Below, piece after piece: positions 31,356 through 42,166 of a stretch of 64,000 nucleotides of DNA. A program made the translations under genes and the position numbers. The stretch comes from Cordilura impudica (Eukaryota > Arthropoda > Insecta > Diptera > Scathophagidae). Within the stretch, counting starts at the first letter, position 1. The number at the start of each line of letters is the position of its first letter. The notes under the pieces are model-generated. The model searched no databases and was not told the origin of the DNA. It was given only the letters and a program-made list of their open reading frames with translations. The stretch lies in assembly GCA_963682025.1 (NCBI GenBank), contig OY821521.1, positions 118,769,520 to 118,833,519 of the forward strand. The letters are read 5' to 3'.

Positions 31356-33452
31356 TTATCCCTCACTAATGCACCTCCTGTAGATTGCCTCCAGGTATTC
31401 CGGTATGGCCTTCCAGATGCTTTTACACATCTCTCCAGTCATACCATCCAAACCCGGAGACTTTCTACTCTTGACTCGGCACATGCTAACATCCACTTCT
31501 AGTCTTTCCAGTGGCGGAGGGCCATCCACCGCCTCATAGAGAGGATGGACAGCCGGTTCTGTCCCTGGAAAAAGTGCCTCAAGTAAAGCGCTAGTGCACT
31601 GTCTCCACGTCAGTAAAGTCACTCCACTTATGCGAAGACCAGTCAAGTCCGTCTGTTTACGTCTACCCCGGACTATTCGATAGGCCTGACCCCAAGTGTC
31701 ATTTCTGCTGTTCTGCACAAAAGTCCTCCAATCCTCCTCCTTGACACGAACAATCTCGTCTTTGTACGTCCTCAAGGCGGCCAGATAGTCAACTTTAAGC
31801 TGAGCAAGATCTTCAGCATTGGAACGCCTTCCCCTTTGGAATCGCTTCCTCAGGCGTCGGACATTCCTCCGCATCATATCCAGCTCCCGAGACCACCATT
31901 TAACTCCTCTGTGTCGAGTCTGGCGACAACGACCCAGAAGAGTGTCGTTCACTGTGGACATCCATTGATCAATCTGGTCGACTTGACTGTCTATTGTCCA
32001 AGCCCTAAATTCTGCAATTGGCACATCCAGCGCTGTCCCCCTAAAGGCTTCAGCGTAGATGTCCCAATTGACGTCATGTAGTCGCCACCTGCGTGGCATG
32101 TCCGTCCCGTTCGTAGCCCGATGATGAGAGACCACAACCTCAATGAGGCTATGGTCACTCACCCCAAAGTCATCCCTAATCTTCCAACGAATTTCAAACT
32201 CTGAAGCTACCCTCCCATTACCTAACGTCACGTCAATGTCACTACAACCTCCTGGACCGTCAAAGGTGTACATCTCACTAGGTTCATTGAGAACAATGAT
32301 CCGCTTCGTGACCAGCCATTCACTAAGCATAACACCTCGCATGTAGTTCGGATGAGCAGAAGCATTTCTGCTCATCTTGGAGAACCACATGGGAGAGCAT
32401 GCGTTTGCGTCTAGAGCTAGGATTATAGGTGAGCTACTATCCAGTAGTAGTACCGAATCCATGTACCCCAAATAGGGTTCAAGAGGCGTTCCGAACCTAC
32501 AGTAGATGCTCGTCAGAAACATTCTACCAAAACCCCCTTCTACACTAACGGAGATTCCCCAAACACTCCTACTAATGACGGTACAGTCCACGTCCCTACC
32601 CCTAACAACAATAGCGGCGCTACCGACCTCCTTCTGCACCTTCTCAACTATTTCCTTAGAGGTGACGCCTTTCTTCCCCTTCACCACAACGGACCACGTT
32701 TCCACCGGCTTGGGCACCACAGCAACACTACCAGACACACCACCAGGCACACCACGAGACATAGCACCATCGGACAGACCAACACTGGACACACCTCACC
32801 TGACCGCCATCTGAGGCCTCATAACAACCCTCGAAGCCGCTGGCTGTGCCCCGACCGCCTTTCCGCCTTCGTGCACCTCCAACCGCCCCTTCAGCCGCTC
32901 GTTCTCCGCAATTAAGCTAAAGAGCAGTTGCTCAAAAGCGCCAACATGACCCATGACCGCCTTTGCCAGCCGTGCATCCACTCCGTCAGCCATCACCAGC
33001 TCCAACACGTCGGCACTTACGTCCTTCATCCTGCCGACCATGCCAGTATCACGAACTGACCGGGCCCTCATGCGGTCACGCGTCTTTTTGGTCGTGGCAC
33101 CAGACGTCTTTTCAGCTACAGCAACTCCGTCCATCAACTCCTCAGCCGAAACAGCAGCACCACCAGCAGCAGTAACACCAGCAGCAGCTCCAGCAGCAAC
33201 ACCAGCAGAAGCACCAACAGCAACACCAGCAGCAGCACCAGCAGTAACACCAGCTGGCCGCTTGAATTTCGGAGAGCCAAACTTGACCCTCTTAATCTCC
33301 TCGTCCATCTCGGTGCTCGATAGTTCACTCTCGGTGTGTCGGAGTAAACTACCACCCACCGGGGGTGCACCAGTACCACACCCATCAGTTGTCGCCATGT
33401 CCGAGGCGTCACCCTTTGGCTTCGCGCCCCTCTTCCTGGGCGGAGGCGGCAT
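31356..33452 (-). pseudogene. R1-clade LINE derivative: gag fused in frame to endonuclease/RT start (R1-c)
   Basis: A single frame of nearly 700 codons with one TGA at 32796-32798. Codons before it are ORF1 (gag) N-terminus: basic MPPPPRKRGAKPKG, Ala/Gly/Val low complexity, then RMRARSVRDTGMVGRMKD. After the stop the same frame continues with the gag core (VETWSVVVKGKKGVTSKEIV), then passes without a break into the second half of the R1 endonuclease (CTVISRSVWGISV, SIYCRFGTPLEPYLGYMD, ILALDANACSPMW, SDIDVTLG, SDHSLIEV) and the linker to the first RT motif (SRKSPGLDGMTGEMCKSIW). Missing are the gag zinc knuckles, the first half of the endonuclease and nearly all RT. An internal deletion of one element explains this. 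It has low decay otherwise. Confidence 0.8.
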
Positions 33453-33494
33453 CTCACAACTTAATTACTAAGTATTAACCTTGAAAAGCTGCTA

Positions 33495-33710
33495 CGGAAG
33501 GACGGACACGTCAACGGAAGGACGGACACTTCAGTGGAAGGACGGACACGTCAACGGAAGGACGGAACGTCGACGAAAGTACTGACTCTTTACCGGAAGG
33601 ACAGACACGTCCACGGAATGACAGACACGTCCGCGGAAGGACGGACACACCGACGGAAGGACGGACAAAAAGTCTTTTAATAAACCGAACGGAAGGACGG
33701 ACAATCAGTA
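33495..33710 (-). repeat. 20-bp tandem repeats upstream of R1-c ORF1
   Basis: About ten units of consensus CGGAAGGACGGACACGTCAA with a period of 19-22 bases, progressively degenerate. They lie just 5' of the ORF1 start on the minus strand, in the position of a LINE 5' UTR. Confidence 0.8.
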
Positions 33711-33712
33711 CT

Positions 33713-33758
33713 GTTGCGTATACTTAATAGTTTATAAAAGTTGTTATGTATACGCAAC
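33713..33758. repeat. Perfect 11-bp inverted repeat
   Basis: GTTGCGTATAC at 33713-33723 pairs with GTATACGCAAC at 33748-33758 across 24 bases. Confidence 0.85.
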
Positions 33759-34164
33759 CCGCTCACCACAGTACTACTACTAACTATGACGGAAGTTAGC
33801 AGTCACACACCGGTTACACCCGAGACACCAACCGGAAACGGACTTAGCCGAGACACAAACCGGAAATGGACGAACCGAAACCGGAAGTTGGAAACAGGAA
33901 ATAAACTTTAGTTTCACTACTCGCCGCTAGATTCAATATTGGCGCTAGTGTATATCCTCTAAACGTCACCGTCTCTAACCACACTTTTGGCCGGAGACTT
34001 TGAGACACCGGTTTTTCAATGTTCAGCGGAGCACCCAAACAAATAAGTCTCAAGGTTAATTTTAAAGTCACTATCTTCATTATTTTCACAATATTCACAC
34101 TATCACTATCGATCAACCGCACTTGTTAAAAACACAACCGTTCTATTCAACTGCTAAACACCGA
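33759..34164. other. Non-coding, possible interior of the G3 3' LTR
   Basis: Contains repeated ACCGGAA words. By position on the minus strand it follows the G3 LTR start, yet it does not match the right-hand LTR candidate. Confidence 0.4.
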
Positions 34165-34202
34165 ATGGCAACTTAGAACAGTGGGAATGACCCCACTTTA
34201 CA
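34165..34202 (-). repeat. G3 gypsy 3' LTR start (conserved terminus)
   Basis: On the minus strand this begins TGTAAAGTGGGGTCATTCCC. It matches 38654-38691 at 35 of 38 bases. The integrase frame stops with the TAA inside this terminus. Confidence 0.7.
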
Positions 34203-35066
34203 TTCGGTCATCCTGATCGTCATCTGACCCAGATGACAAAATCTCTTCGTTTGTTTCAGCATATCGCCACAATTTCATGTTGTCACACGATGTTGATGTT
34301 CTATTTGGGCCTTCTGTAATTGCAGCTTTTTGTACATCATAGCTACCATTTCTTTTGACCTTTGTGATTTTGTATGGACCGAGATATTCGGCTGCCAGCT
34401 TCTTTCCCGCAACAAATTGAGTTCTTTTAATAGCAACTAAATCGCCCAATCCGTAACACATTTCTTCTTTTCTCTTTTTATCGTAGCTGTCTTTGTAGGA
34501 CTGTTGTGCCTTTGTTAATTGCTACCTGGCATTAGCGCGCATGGTCTTCCTAGTGTCACTGTAGGTTTGAACTAGTTCTTCTTCTAAGGTTTGTAGTATA
34601 TCGCTGCTGACACCATTTCTCATTTTAATGCCAAACATAATTTCGAATGGGGTAAACTTCGTTGAGCTATGGACATACGAGTTGATAGCCTTTTGAACGT
34701 GACCCCTTCGATTTGACCATTACCCCTGGCAAGCCCAGTTGTCACCTTCACGTGCTCTATATTATTGGTGTTACAATATTCGTCGAAAGCTGCTGACGTG
34801 AACGCCGACCCTTTGTCGCTGATTATTCGACAATGATTCCCAAATATAGTTGACCATTCAGACAAGCGACGTATAACTTCTTCTGACCCTGTTGACTTCG
34901 TAGGCAACAGCCAGACAAATTTGGAAAACCCATCCACCATCGCAAAAATGTACTTGTACTGTTTGGATGTGCTGTCCATAGGACCGAGATGATCTATATG
35001 TAGGGTGCTCAGCGGTAAATCTCCTTTCTCAATGCAATGTAGAAAACCTTCCTTCTTGCCCAACAT
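34198..35066 (-). pseudogene. G3 gypsy integrase relic
   Basis: Integrase core of a Ty3/gypsy element. STLHIDHLGPMDST gives the first Asp, FAMVDGFSKFVWLLPTKST follows, and RIISDKGSAFTSAAFDEYC gives the second Asp. GNGQIE near 34740 holds the expected Glu region. A frameshift at about 34680 precedes the C-terminal part, which resumes with LGDLVAIKRTQF and LAAEYLGPYKITKVKRNGSYDV and ends in an acidic tail SGSDDDQDDRM. The start codon region overlaps the end of the upstream RT frame. Confidence 0.8.
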
Positions 35067-35067
35067 T

Positions 35068-36612
35068 TTATTTAATGCATTTAATAATGCATTTAATACA
35101 GTTACTGATAAAATGATGAACTTTATGCTCTATATGAGGAATAAAGTAGTGTTGCTGTACACTGTGTATAGTCTTTTGAATTGCAAAATGGCCGACGTCG
35201 TTTGCATTTCGAACTATTTCGGTTTCCATCAACTTTGGTACTACTAACAAATCGTTGCCCTTTACAGTTTTGAACACCAGTCCTCCTTTTAGCTTATTGT
35301 TCTCGCATGGACCTTCGCTGAGGATTTTCGTGATTGCCTGGATGTGTTTATCTTGTTGCTGGGCCTTACATAAACGTACAATTAACTCCGACATGATTAC
35401 CATCACTTCTGCGATGGGATGACGACTTAAACAATCAACGTGTTTCATTCTGTTACCGGCACGATGTTCAACGGTGTAATTGTAGTCCTGGAGGTAAAAG
35501 ATACATTGTGCCACATCGAGAGGATGATCTTGTTTTGCTGTTGTCTGCTTGAACGCAGCGCAATCAGTCACCAATTTAAATTCAACTCCCAATAAGAAGT
35601 GTCTGATTTTTTTTAAAGTTAAATAAGCTGCTTTTACTTCTAAAATGTAACTGTGTTGCTTAGATTCTTGAGAAGTTTTTTGCTCAAAAAAAAATGCAGG
35701 GTGTAGTTGATTTTCATGCAGCTGTAATAGGGCTGCCCCAAACCCATCTTTAGACGCATCTGTGTGTACTGCAGTGTGTATGTTTCTGTTATAAATTTTT
35801 GACACTGGCTCGCAAGTTAATGCCTTTTTCAACTTCTTTATCGCCTCGATCTCCTCTGCTTCTATCGTAAAAACTGTATTCGACTTCAGAAGATTTGTTA
35901 ACGGTCGCGCAATAAGCGAGTAGTTTCTTATACATTTTCTGAAGTACCCTGTGAGACCTAGGAACGACTGCACTCCTATAATGTTAGTTGGCGTTGGAAA
36001 TTTATCAATGACTTTAGTTTTATCGCTGCCCGGCCAAACGCAACCATTTTCCACAGTATGGCCCAGAAAATGTATCTTCGTTTGCATGAATTTGCACTTA
36101 GACCACTTAATTTTGAAACCAAACCGCGATGCCGTATTCAACACATTCTGTAACTTACTGAGACAATCTTCTGTTTTAACTCCAAAAATGATTGTATCAT
36201 CCATATACAGCTCCATCATACGGTCATAGATTAATGGTTGGAAAATAAAATTAACATACCGTATAAAAACGGCTGGTGAATTGCAAAAACCAAAAGGGTC
36301 CCGATTAAATTCAAAAATTCCCTCCTTTGTAATAAACGCCGTATATTTCCTGCTACTTTCCTCTATAGGCACATGAAAAAAACCGTTTTCCAAATCCATA
36401 ACTGCGAAATATTTGGAGTCTTGTAGCTTTTCGAGAACATCGTCGATCAATGGTACCGGAAAACAATCTTTTAACACCATTGAATTAAGTTTACGGAAAT
36501 CGACGCAAACCCTGTGTAAACCATCCTTCTGCTTTGCAACCACCAATCTGCTTGAGAAGATTGACGAAAAGGTACGGCATTGTCTGGAATAATTTTCATC
36601 GTCACTGGACAT
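35068..36612 (-). pseudogene. G3 gypsy reverse transcriptase/RNase H and integrase finger
   Basis: A 514-codon frame with RT motifs SRLVVAKQKDGLHRVCVDFR, FAVMDLENGFFHVPI, FGFCNSPAVF and the catalytic YMDD (ELYMDDTIIFG), then HFLGHTVENG and FLGLTGYFRKCIRNYS. The RNase H follows with VHTDASKDGFGAALLQ and CLSRHP. The H2C2-like finger end (GHFAIQKTIHSVQQHYFIPH, CIKC) closes the frame. The N-terminal RT fingers have a deletion next to 36540-36600, where the frame VPFRQSS is joined abruptly to the SRLVV motif. The D-to-E change in MDLENGF may or may not matter. Confidence 0.85.
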
Positions 36613-37171
36613 TCCACCCCTTTGTCATCCTGTTTATATGCTTCTATCATCTTCATAAACGGTTGTTTATATTTTTGTGGTACCCCATTTGCTGTTCAAC
36701 ATCGACAATGTTGTATACGCTGAGCTGTGAAGCCATTTCTTCGCTCACTTTATTTTCTGTTGCTGTGTGAAAAGTGCAACCCTTAGCGTCTGAGACTAAC
36801 TTGCATATTTTAATAAAATCATAACCGATCAACGCGATGTATTTTAAACTATTATCATCGACAACCAGAATTTCGTGTTCCATTTTAACACTGTCCACTT
36901 CCAATGCACATTTAAAACTTCCTAGCACTTGAGTTTTTGAATTACCGAGCCTGTATAATACTTTATCAATTTTCGATAATTCTATGTCTTTAAAATGTTC
37001 ATCACTTGCTTCAATCATTGTTACGTCCGACCCGGTATCTACCAAACTTTCGAGTTCGACATTATTTAATAAAATTTTTTTCAACCGGTTTTTGTCTACT
37101 ATTACATTTATATAATTTCTATTTTGTTTTTTAAATGTACAATCTTTTGCAATATGACCGTGTTGTTGCAT
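36603..37171 (-). pseudogene. G3 gypsy second zinc knuckle, aspartic protease and start of RT
   Basis: The frame opens inside the second zinc knuckle (HGHIAKDC), then has the retropepsin motif SLVDTGSDVTMIE and the flap/core region ALIGYDFIKICKLV. It continues to the spacer before RT (VECPVTMKIIPDNAVPF in the next frame, about 36580). Protease releases the Gag and Pol proteins. The frame differs from gag by one shift at about 37150. Confidence 0.8.
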
Positions 37172-37884
37172 TTAAAACACTTACTAACAGCTTTACACTC
37201 TGCTCTCTTATGTTCGACCGACCCGCAATTAAAGCAATGTTCTTTTTTATTACCGTTCTCTTTATAATTGTACTTGCGCTTATACGTACGATTTATTGGT
37301 TCGCTTTTTATTACTCTGTCAAGAATTTCGTATTGATCTCTTAGTTCTCTAAAATTTTTTGTGCTATACAACGAGTATTTGAGTTCACTTTTAATTGGAA
37401 GTCCATCAACTATGTACCGAATTGCCGAAATGTCTTCATTAGAACCGAGAGGCGCGATTTTCTTCATTTGAAGCACATATTCATGGAAATTTTCAAAGTC
37501 TCTTTTTTTTCGTTCCCTCAAATGTTTATGTAAATCGGCACTATTATATTCGACCTGAAACTCACTAATTAACGCGCTTCGTAATTTTTCATAGTCTTGA
37601 CTGTAACTGACTCCCGGAATAACTGCGCTGCTTTTACTATTTTATTTCTTGCTTCCACATACTTTTGTTTTACATTTAATCCGTATGCTTCTGAGTTTTT
37701 GTCAAAGTTTTCGAACCACAGTTTAATTGGAATGGATATGCCATCGCATTCGGGTATTATTTTGCCAAATGTGTCCACTGAAATATTAGCAGGATTATCT
37801 TTGTCATATTCTTCGTTATTAATTTTAAGTGCAATTAATTTCAAAAGTCTACGTTTGAGCTGCCTGGTTTATTTTCGTCGTTAA
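37108..37884 (-). pseudogene. G3 gypsy gag relic
   Basis: Two overlapping frames: 37569-37844 with PIKLWFENFDKNSEAYGL, and 37108-37521 with ENFHEYVLQMKKIAPLG and the zinc knuckle HCFNCGSVEHKRAEC followed by CFKC, where the frame breaks. This is the retrotransposon Gag arrangement (capsid, then CCHC knuckles). A stop and frameshift lie near 37530-37570. Confidence 0.75.
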
Positions 37885-38653
37885 TAGGCATTTGCACAAT
37901 TTTTTCTATTTCTTCCTTTTTATTTGTTTTGTACTATTTTTTGGTACAAAATCACTCAAACAAAATTCTGATGATATACGTTTTGATCTTTTATATTCGC
38001 GTGCTACCGAACGAGTAAAATATTTTGGACCGACGTTTTCGCTTTGATTTTTTTTCCGTACAGTCTTGCTTCTCATTTATTATAATAATTTTCTGCTTTG
38101 CTGTTTACACCAATGTTTAATCTTCTACGTATTAGTCCCGTTTTATATGTAGCACCGTACTTATTCCTTTTTATTTTATGTACAATTATTTAATTTTTAA
38201 ATTTTTTTGTATGTCTTGTTTCTGATTTATTATACTAATTTTCTGCTTTGCTGTTTACGTCTTAGTCCCGTTTTATTTGTAACACTGTACTTGTTCTTTT
38301 TTTTTATCTTATGTACAATTATTTCAGTTTTAGATTTTTTTCCATGTGTTGAGCGGTTGAGCTCCCAATTGTAAAATTCAAGTTTTATTTAGTATTAAAT
38401 TCAATAAGATAAAGAAATTTTTAAAAGCAAAAATTAATTTAAACGATATTCTTAAAAAAAGGTAATATTCAAAAATAAATAATAGCACGATGACAGCTGT
38501 TTAGGTTTTCCGACATTCCAACTTCAACTTCTCGACTTCAACCAACGACTGACTGTATATGAGTTCTGTAACCGGCAAATAGAAATAACTTCAACTGACG
38601 ACTGGAAAGGACAACTTTAACTGGAAGTTACGACTCTCTTTACTGCTGACTAG
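37885..38653 (-). other. G3 leader and 5' LTR interior (candidate)
   Basis: AT-rich non-coding sequence. On the minus strand GAATTTTACA at about 38385 could be an LTR end, followed by ATTGGGAGCTCAACCGC as a possible primer site; I could not match it to a tRNA. Two related blocks of about 90 bases start near 38080 and 38222 (both contain TTTTCTGCTTTGCTGTTTAC). Confidence 0.4.
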
Positions 38654-38691
38654 ATGGCAACTTAGACCAGTGGGAACGACCCCACGTTACA
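38654..38691 (-). repeat. G3 gypsy 5' LTR start (conserved terminus)
   Basis: On the minus strand this begins TGTAACGTGGGGTCGTTCCC. It is the partner of 34165-34202; similarity stops abruptly after 38 bases. Confidence 0.7.
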
Positions 38692-39739
38692 TAAATTTAT
38701 TTAAAAAATTTTAAATACAAATACAGTTACAAATTTATTATATACCTTTTGTATTGATTGACGTAGCTAACTTCGATTGTATGAACGGAGATGTTGTATT
38801 TTTGTTTTTAAATTTTATTTCTGATGATTTTGATAAACATTTTCCCCTTTTGACGCTTAACAAAATTTTATGATTTTGTTGTTGTTTGTCTTCTATCCTA
38901 GTATTATTCTTCGCCTGAAATTACAAAAAATAGACAATGAAAAATATAAATCCACAATGTTTTTTTTGTATTGTTCTGATGACATAACTTGAATAAGAAA
39001 TGTCATTCACGAGATGTTATCATACGACTTTTAATTTTTGATATATTACTTATTAGTTAAAAAAAACAAGTCTTAAAAAAAAAATTTGGCTGATCCGCAT
39101 GAAAAGGCAGAAAATAATTCTCTACCACACTTAAAATTCAGTCCAGTTGGACGCTATAACAATCTTCCCGCGATCCCTGTGGCTTATGATTAGTGTCTTG
39201 GATTTAACGACTTGGACTTTGACACGTAGATTACATGAACCAAATTACTTCCTCGAAGTTATGATAACTTAAAGGTGCAAGACCAAAGATTACCCATTTT
39301 TAATACCCCAATAATATTACTATTCCTATACTATCTCCTTTTTCCCTCAATTATATTTCCTTTATTTTTTATTATATTTCCTTTTTTTATTAAAAATCAA
39401 TTTATAAGTTTGGGTTTTAGGAGAGATGAATGTCTATTTATTTTGTAATAATATTACCTTTTTGAAATTGGCTATATTTTTGTTTTATTTTTATTTTGTT
39501 ATTATTATATTTATCATAAATTCATTTTACGTTGTTGACCTTTATTGCTGGTTCATAAAAAAAATGTTAACAATTTTTTTCTTTTGTTAAAGTTCATTGT
39601 ATTGTTTAAGCTTTCGAGTGGTATTTTGTTGAATATTCTTGAATATCGATAGGGTGCTTTTTCCGTAGTTGTAGTTGTGTTTCTGTGCTTGGTATCTTCC
39701 TTCAAAATTAAAGCGAGTTCTTTAATTGTGGTGTATTCT
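38692..39739. other. AT-rich non-coding region
   Basis: No coding region is supported and no repeat was recognised. Confidence 0.4.
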
Positions 39740-41116
39740 TTTAAGAATAGAATCGTTATAGAATTCTATCTAGAATTCTATGTTCCTTTGTGTGAGCAAT
39801 TGTATTTGCACTCGTATCAGTCGATGCTGTTGGGTTACTGAGAGTTGCATATCGTGTAGAGTTATCGTAGAGTGCAGTATTTTGGTTATTGCTGACTTTA
39901 TTGATGTAGTATTGGTTGTTTGATAAACTGGCGAATTGTTATGGCAGCGAAATTTTTTTAAGATTTTTAAATGCTGGCTTTGCAATCCATTGATTTTCCC
40001 CAAGCCGTTATGCCATGGCGAACATGTGATTCGACCAGCGAAAAATAGACTTGTCTAAGCACCATTTTGTTTCAACAGTAACTTAAATGGTGTAGCATAT
40101 GCGCAGCTTTTCTCAATTTCTTGCGGCTTTCTTCCCTTTTCCATTTTAATTTTTGATCAACGTAATTCATGACCATTTCGATTTTAGTGGTGCATTGATA
40201 CGCATCATAATTAAAATTATTAATTTTATTTTTGAGTAAGCATTTGGTATAGTGAAATTTTATATTAATATTTGCAAATAATAAGTGTCTTGGTTTTATA
40301 TCCATGATTTTTATTAAACCGTGATCGTGACACCATTTAGTGACGATATCGTGTTGGTGTTGCATGGTTTTTGTGGCAGTTTCTCTGTTCTTGTGGGCGA
40401 CTTGTGGTTCCACGTACTCTGAAATTGTCTCTTCACTTAATATATTATTCACTTTTACGTTATATTTCTCAAGTGTAAGGGAGCTTTTAAGCCATTCGAG
40501 ACATCTCCCACGAATTCATATTCTCTCCAGCATTTCTATAAGTTTGCCATGCGATAGAGTATCGATGATTAACGTTAGACAGTGGTGATTTAGATTTATC
40601 TGTTGGTTTGTGTAGTTTGCGAAGTTGCCAAGAAACTTGTTGATATTTTAAGATTTTTGAAATATAAATTGGTTTGTGTTTATAAATTGGTATTTTTTAA
40701 TATAGTCAGTTAGTCTTTTGCACATAGTCTTTTCCATAGTTTTCTCTATAACGGATAGGAGTGAGATAGGTCAATAATTACCTATGTCTGATTATACATC
40801 ATTTTTATATATTGGTCGAACATATATTTTGAGCATATCAGGTATGATTGCATTGTTCATGATTAGACTTATAGTTTTGTTATGCTTGGAGCCATTACTC
40901 CGCCATTGTTTTTCCGATATATCGGCCTAATACCATCGTATCCAGCACTTTTCTTTACATTAAGAGTATTTAGAATATTATAAATTTCATCTTCATTAGT
41001 GTTGGATAGATAGAAGGAATTTTGTAGTATGTGCTGAGGGTGATTGAATGTTTTTATATCACAATTATGTAATATATTTTGAACATATTGTTTAATATTT
41101 GTTGCGAAATTGTTAC
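39740..41116 (-). pseudogene. LINE L-Z reverse transcriptase relic
   Basis: Strongly decayed LINE ORF2. From the right: NEDEIYNILNTLNVKKSAGYDGIRPI (about 40960), the RT start typical of Jockey/I-like elements; then fragments of NY-PISLLSVIEKTMEK (about 40770); then HQHDIVTKWCHDHGLIKI, ATKIEMV-like YLG-region substitutes and RKLRKAAHMLHHLSYC (about 40080-40400); finally a stretch like VYFSLVESHVRHGITAWG (about 40030). The YxDD core is deleted. It ends at 41116 where the G2 LTR fragment starts. Confidence 0.65.
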
Positions 41117-41211
41117 AAATGCTTACTCTGTAAGAACGGCAAATATAATAGATCAACTAGTGGCAAGCTCTGCCGGTTGAAAAACCATATAAAGGGCCAC
41201 AAATCACTACA
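41117..41211 (+). mobile_element. G2 (412-like) 5' LTR, truncated
   Basis: About 95 bases match the 3' end of the LTR at 45743-45835, including GTAAGAACGGCAAATATAAT and the terminal CACTACA. About 280 bases of the LTR are missing on the left, where L-Z lies. Confidence 0.8.
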
Positions 41212-41273
41212 TGACGATCCTGCCGAACGAAACAGACATCTCCTGCGATTCGGACTGAATACTACTATTTTTA

Positions 41274-41765
41274 ATGTCAGAGGAATATGTTCCGAAACCT
41301 TTGGTAGTTCAAGAAACACCTGCACCAATGGTCCAGGGACCCAAGCCGATAAGTATTCAGGAATACAAGCAACGGCGAGCCAAGAGAATAGAAGAGCGGC
41401 TGAAAACAATCCCAAAAGCAGACATAACGATAGCAAAGAAGAAGAAAGGTGGACAGCTAGTCCATGACGGAAGGAAACTAGCAAACTTGTTGGGCATAGT
41501 AAAGGACGAAGTAAACGTTATCCCGTGGTCAGAGGCACAAGCAGTCTGGACGCAAATATCATTACTAAAGGAGAAAATATCTAAAAGGAAAAATAAGAAG
41601 CACAACAGAAAATGGAAAAAAAATTTTATGCAGGAAAATGTGCACAAGTATACGTGCCATGATACTACCAACAGTTGTATGGTAACAATTATAGTATTAT
41701 TATTTAGAGCAATTAGTAGTGAAATTAAGTACTTAGCTATAAAACTACCTAAAGAGACAGTATAA
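41274..41765 (+). CDS. G2 accessory ORF 1, basic protein of unknown function
   Basis: A 163-codon ORF between the LTR and gag: Pro-rich start, then ISIQEYKQRRAKRIEERLKT and KADITIAKKKKGGQ, overall very basic. Elements of the 412/mdg1 group carry small ORFs ahead of gag, which fits this position. I recognise no domain. The last 30 codons may run on past the real end. Confidence 0.5.
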   Translation: MSEEYVPKPLVVQETPAPMVQGPKPISIQEYKQRRAKRIEERLKTIPKADITIAKKKKGGQLVHDGRKLANLLGIVKDEVNVIPWSEAQAVWTQISLLKEKISKRKNKKHNRKWKKNFMQENVHKYTCHDTTNSCMVTIIVLLFRAISSEIKYLAIKLPKETV

Positions 41766-41815
41766 AAATTAGATATAATAAACGAAATATTATCTATTGG
41801 CACCCATTTCATAAA

Positions 41816-42166
41816 ATGAAAATAAAATTTACTTTTGAGGACATATTAGACATATTGTTTATAGTTATTTCGATACAATTATCAATTATATTATTTTTGA
41901 ATTATATAAAGCTAATGTTAATATTTGAAAAATTAAAGAAAAGTCCAGGAAGGACATATACAGTGAAAACTATACAAAGTAAATTAACAGATATTGAGGA
42001 TCACAGAAAGGAACTGCAAAAAGCTAAAACTAAACAGGGAAATACCGAGAATAAAATAGCTTTGGACGTGGAATTTAATATCGTTTATGAGGATATTACA
42101 GAATATTTATTAAGGAAACCTAAGGAAACAGAAACAGGAGACTTTAAAATGACAGCATTTAATTAG
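41816..42166 (+). CDS. G2 accessory ORF 2, small membrane-type protein
   Basis: A 116-codon ORF with a strongly hydrophobic segment at residues 10-35 (LFIVISIQLSIILFLNYIKL), followed by a Lys/Glu-rich, probably helical tail (LTDIEDHRKELQKAKTKQG). It leads directly into the gag region. No family is recognised. Confidence 0.45.
   Translation: MKIKFTFEDILDILFIVISIQLSIILFLNYIKLMLIFEKLKKSPGRTYTVKTIQSKLTDIEDHRKELQKAKTKQGNTENKIALDVEFNIVYEDITEYLLRKPKETETGDFKMTAFN

Noticed and set aside
32953..33471. Ala/Pro/Thr-rich + strand ORF
   Set aside because: It is the antisense shadow of the low-complexity Ala/Gly/Val part of R1-c gag.
33495..33710. CRISPR-like array
   Set aside because: Short degenerate direct repeats without unique spacers of constant length, in an insect LINE context.
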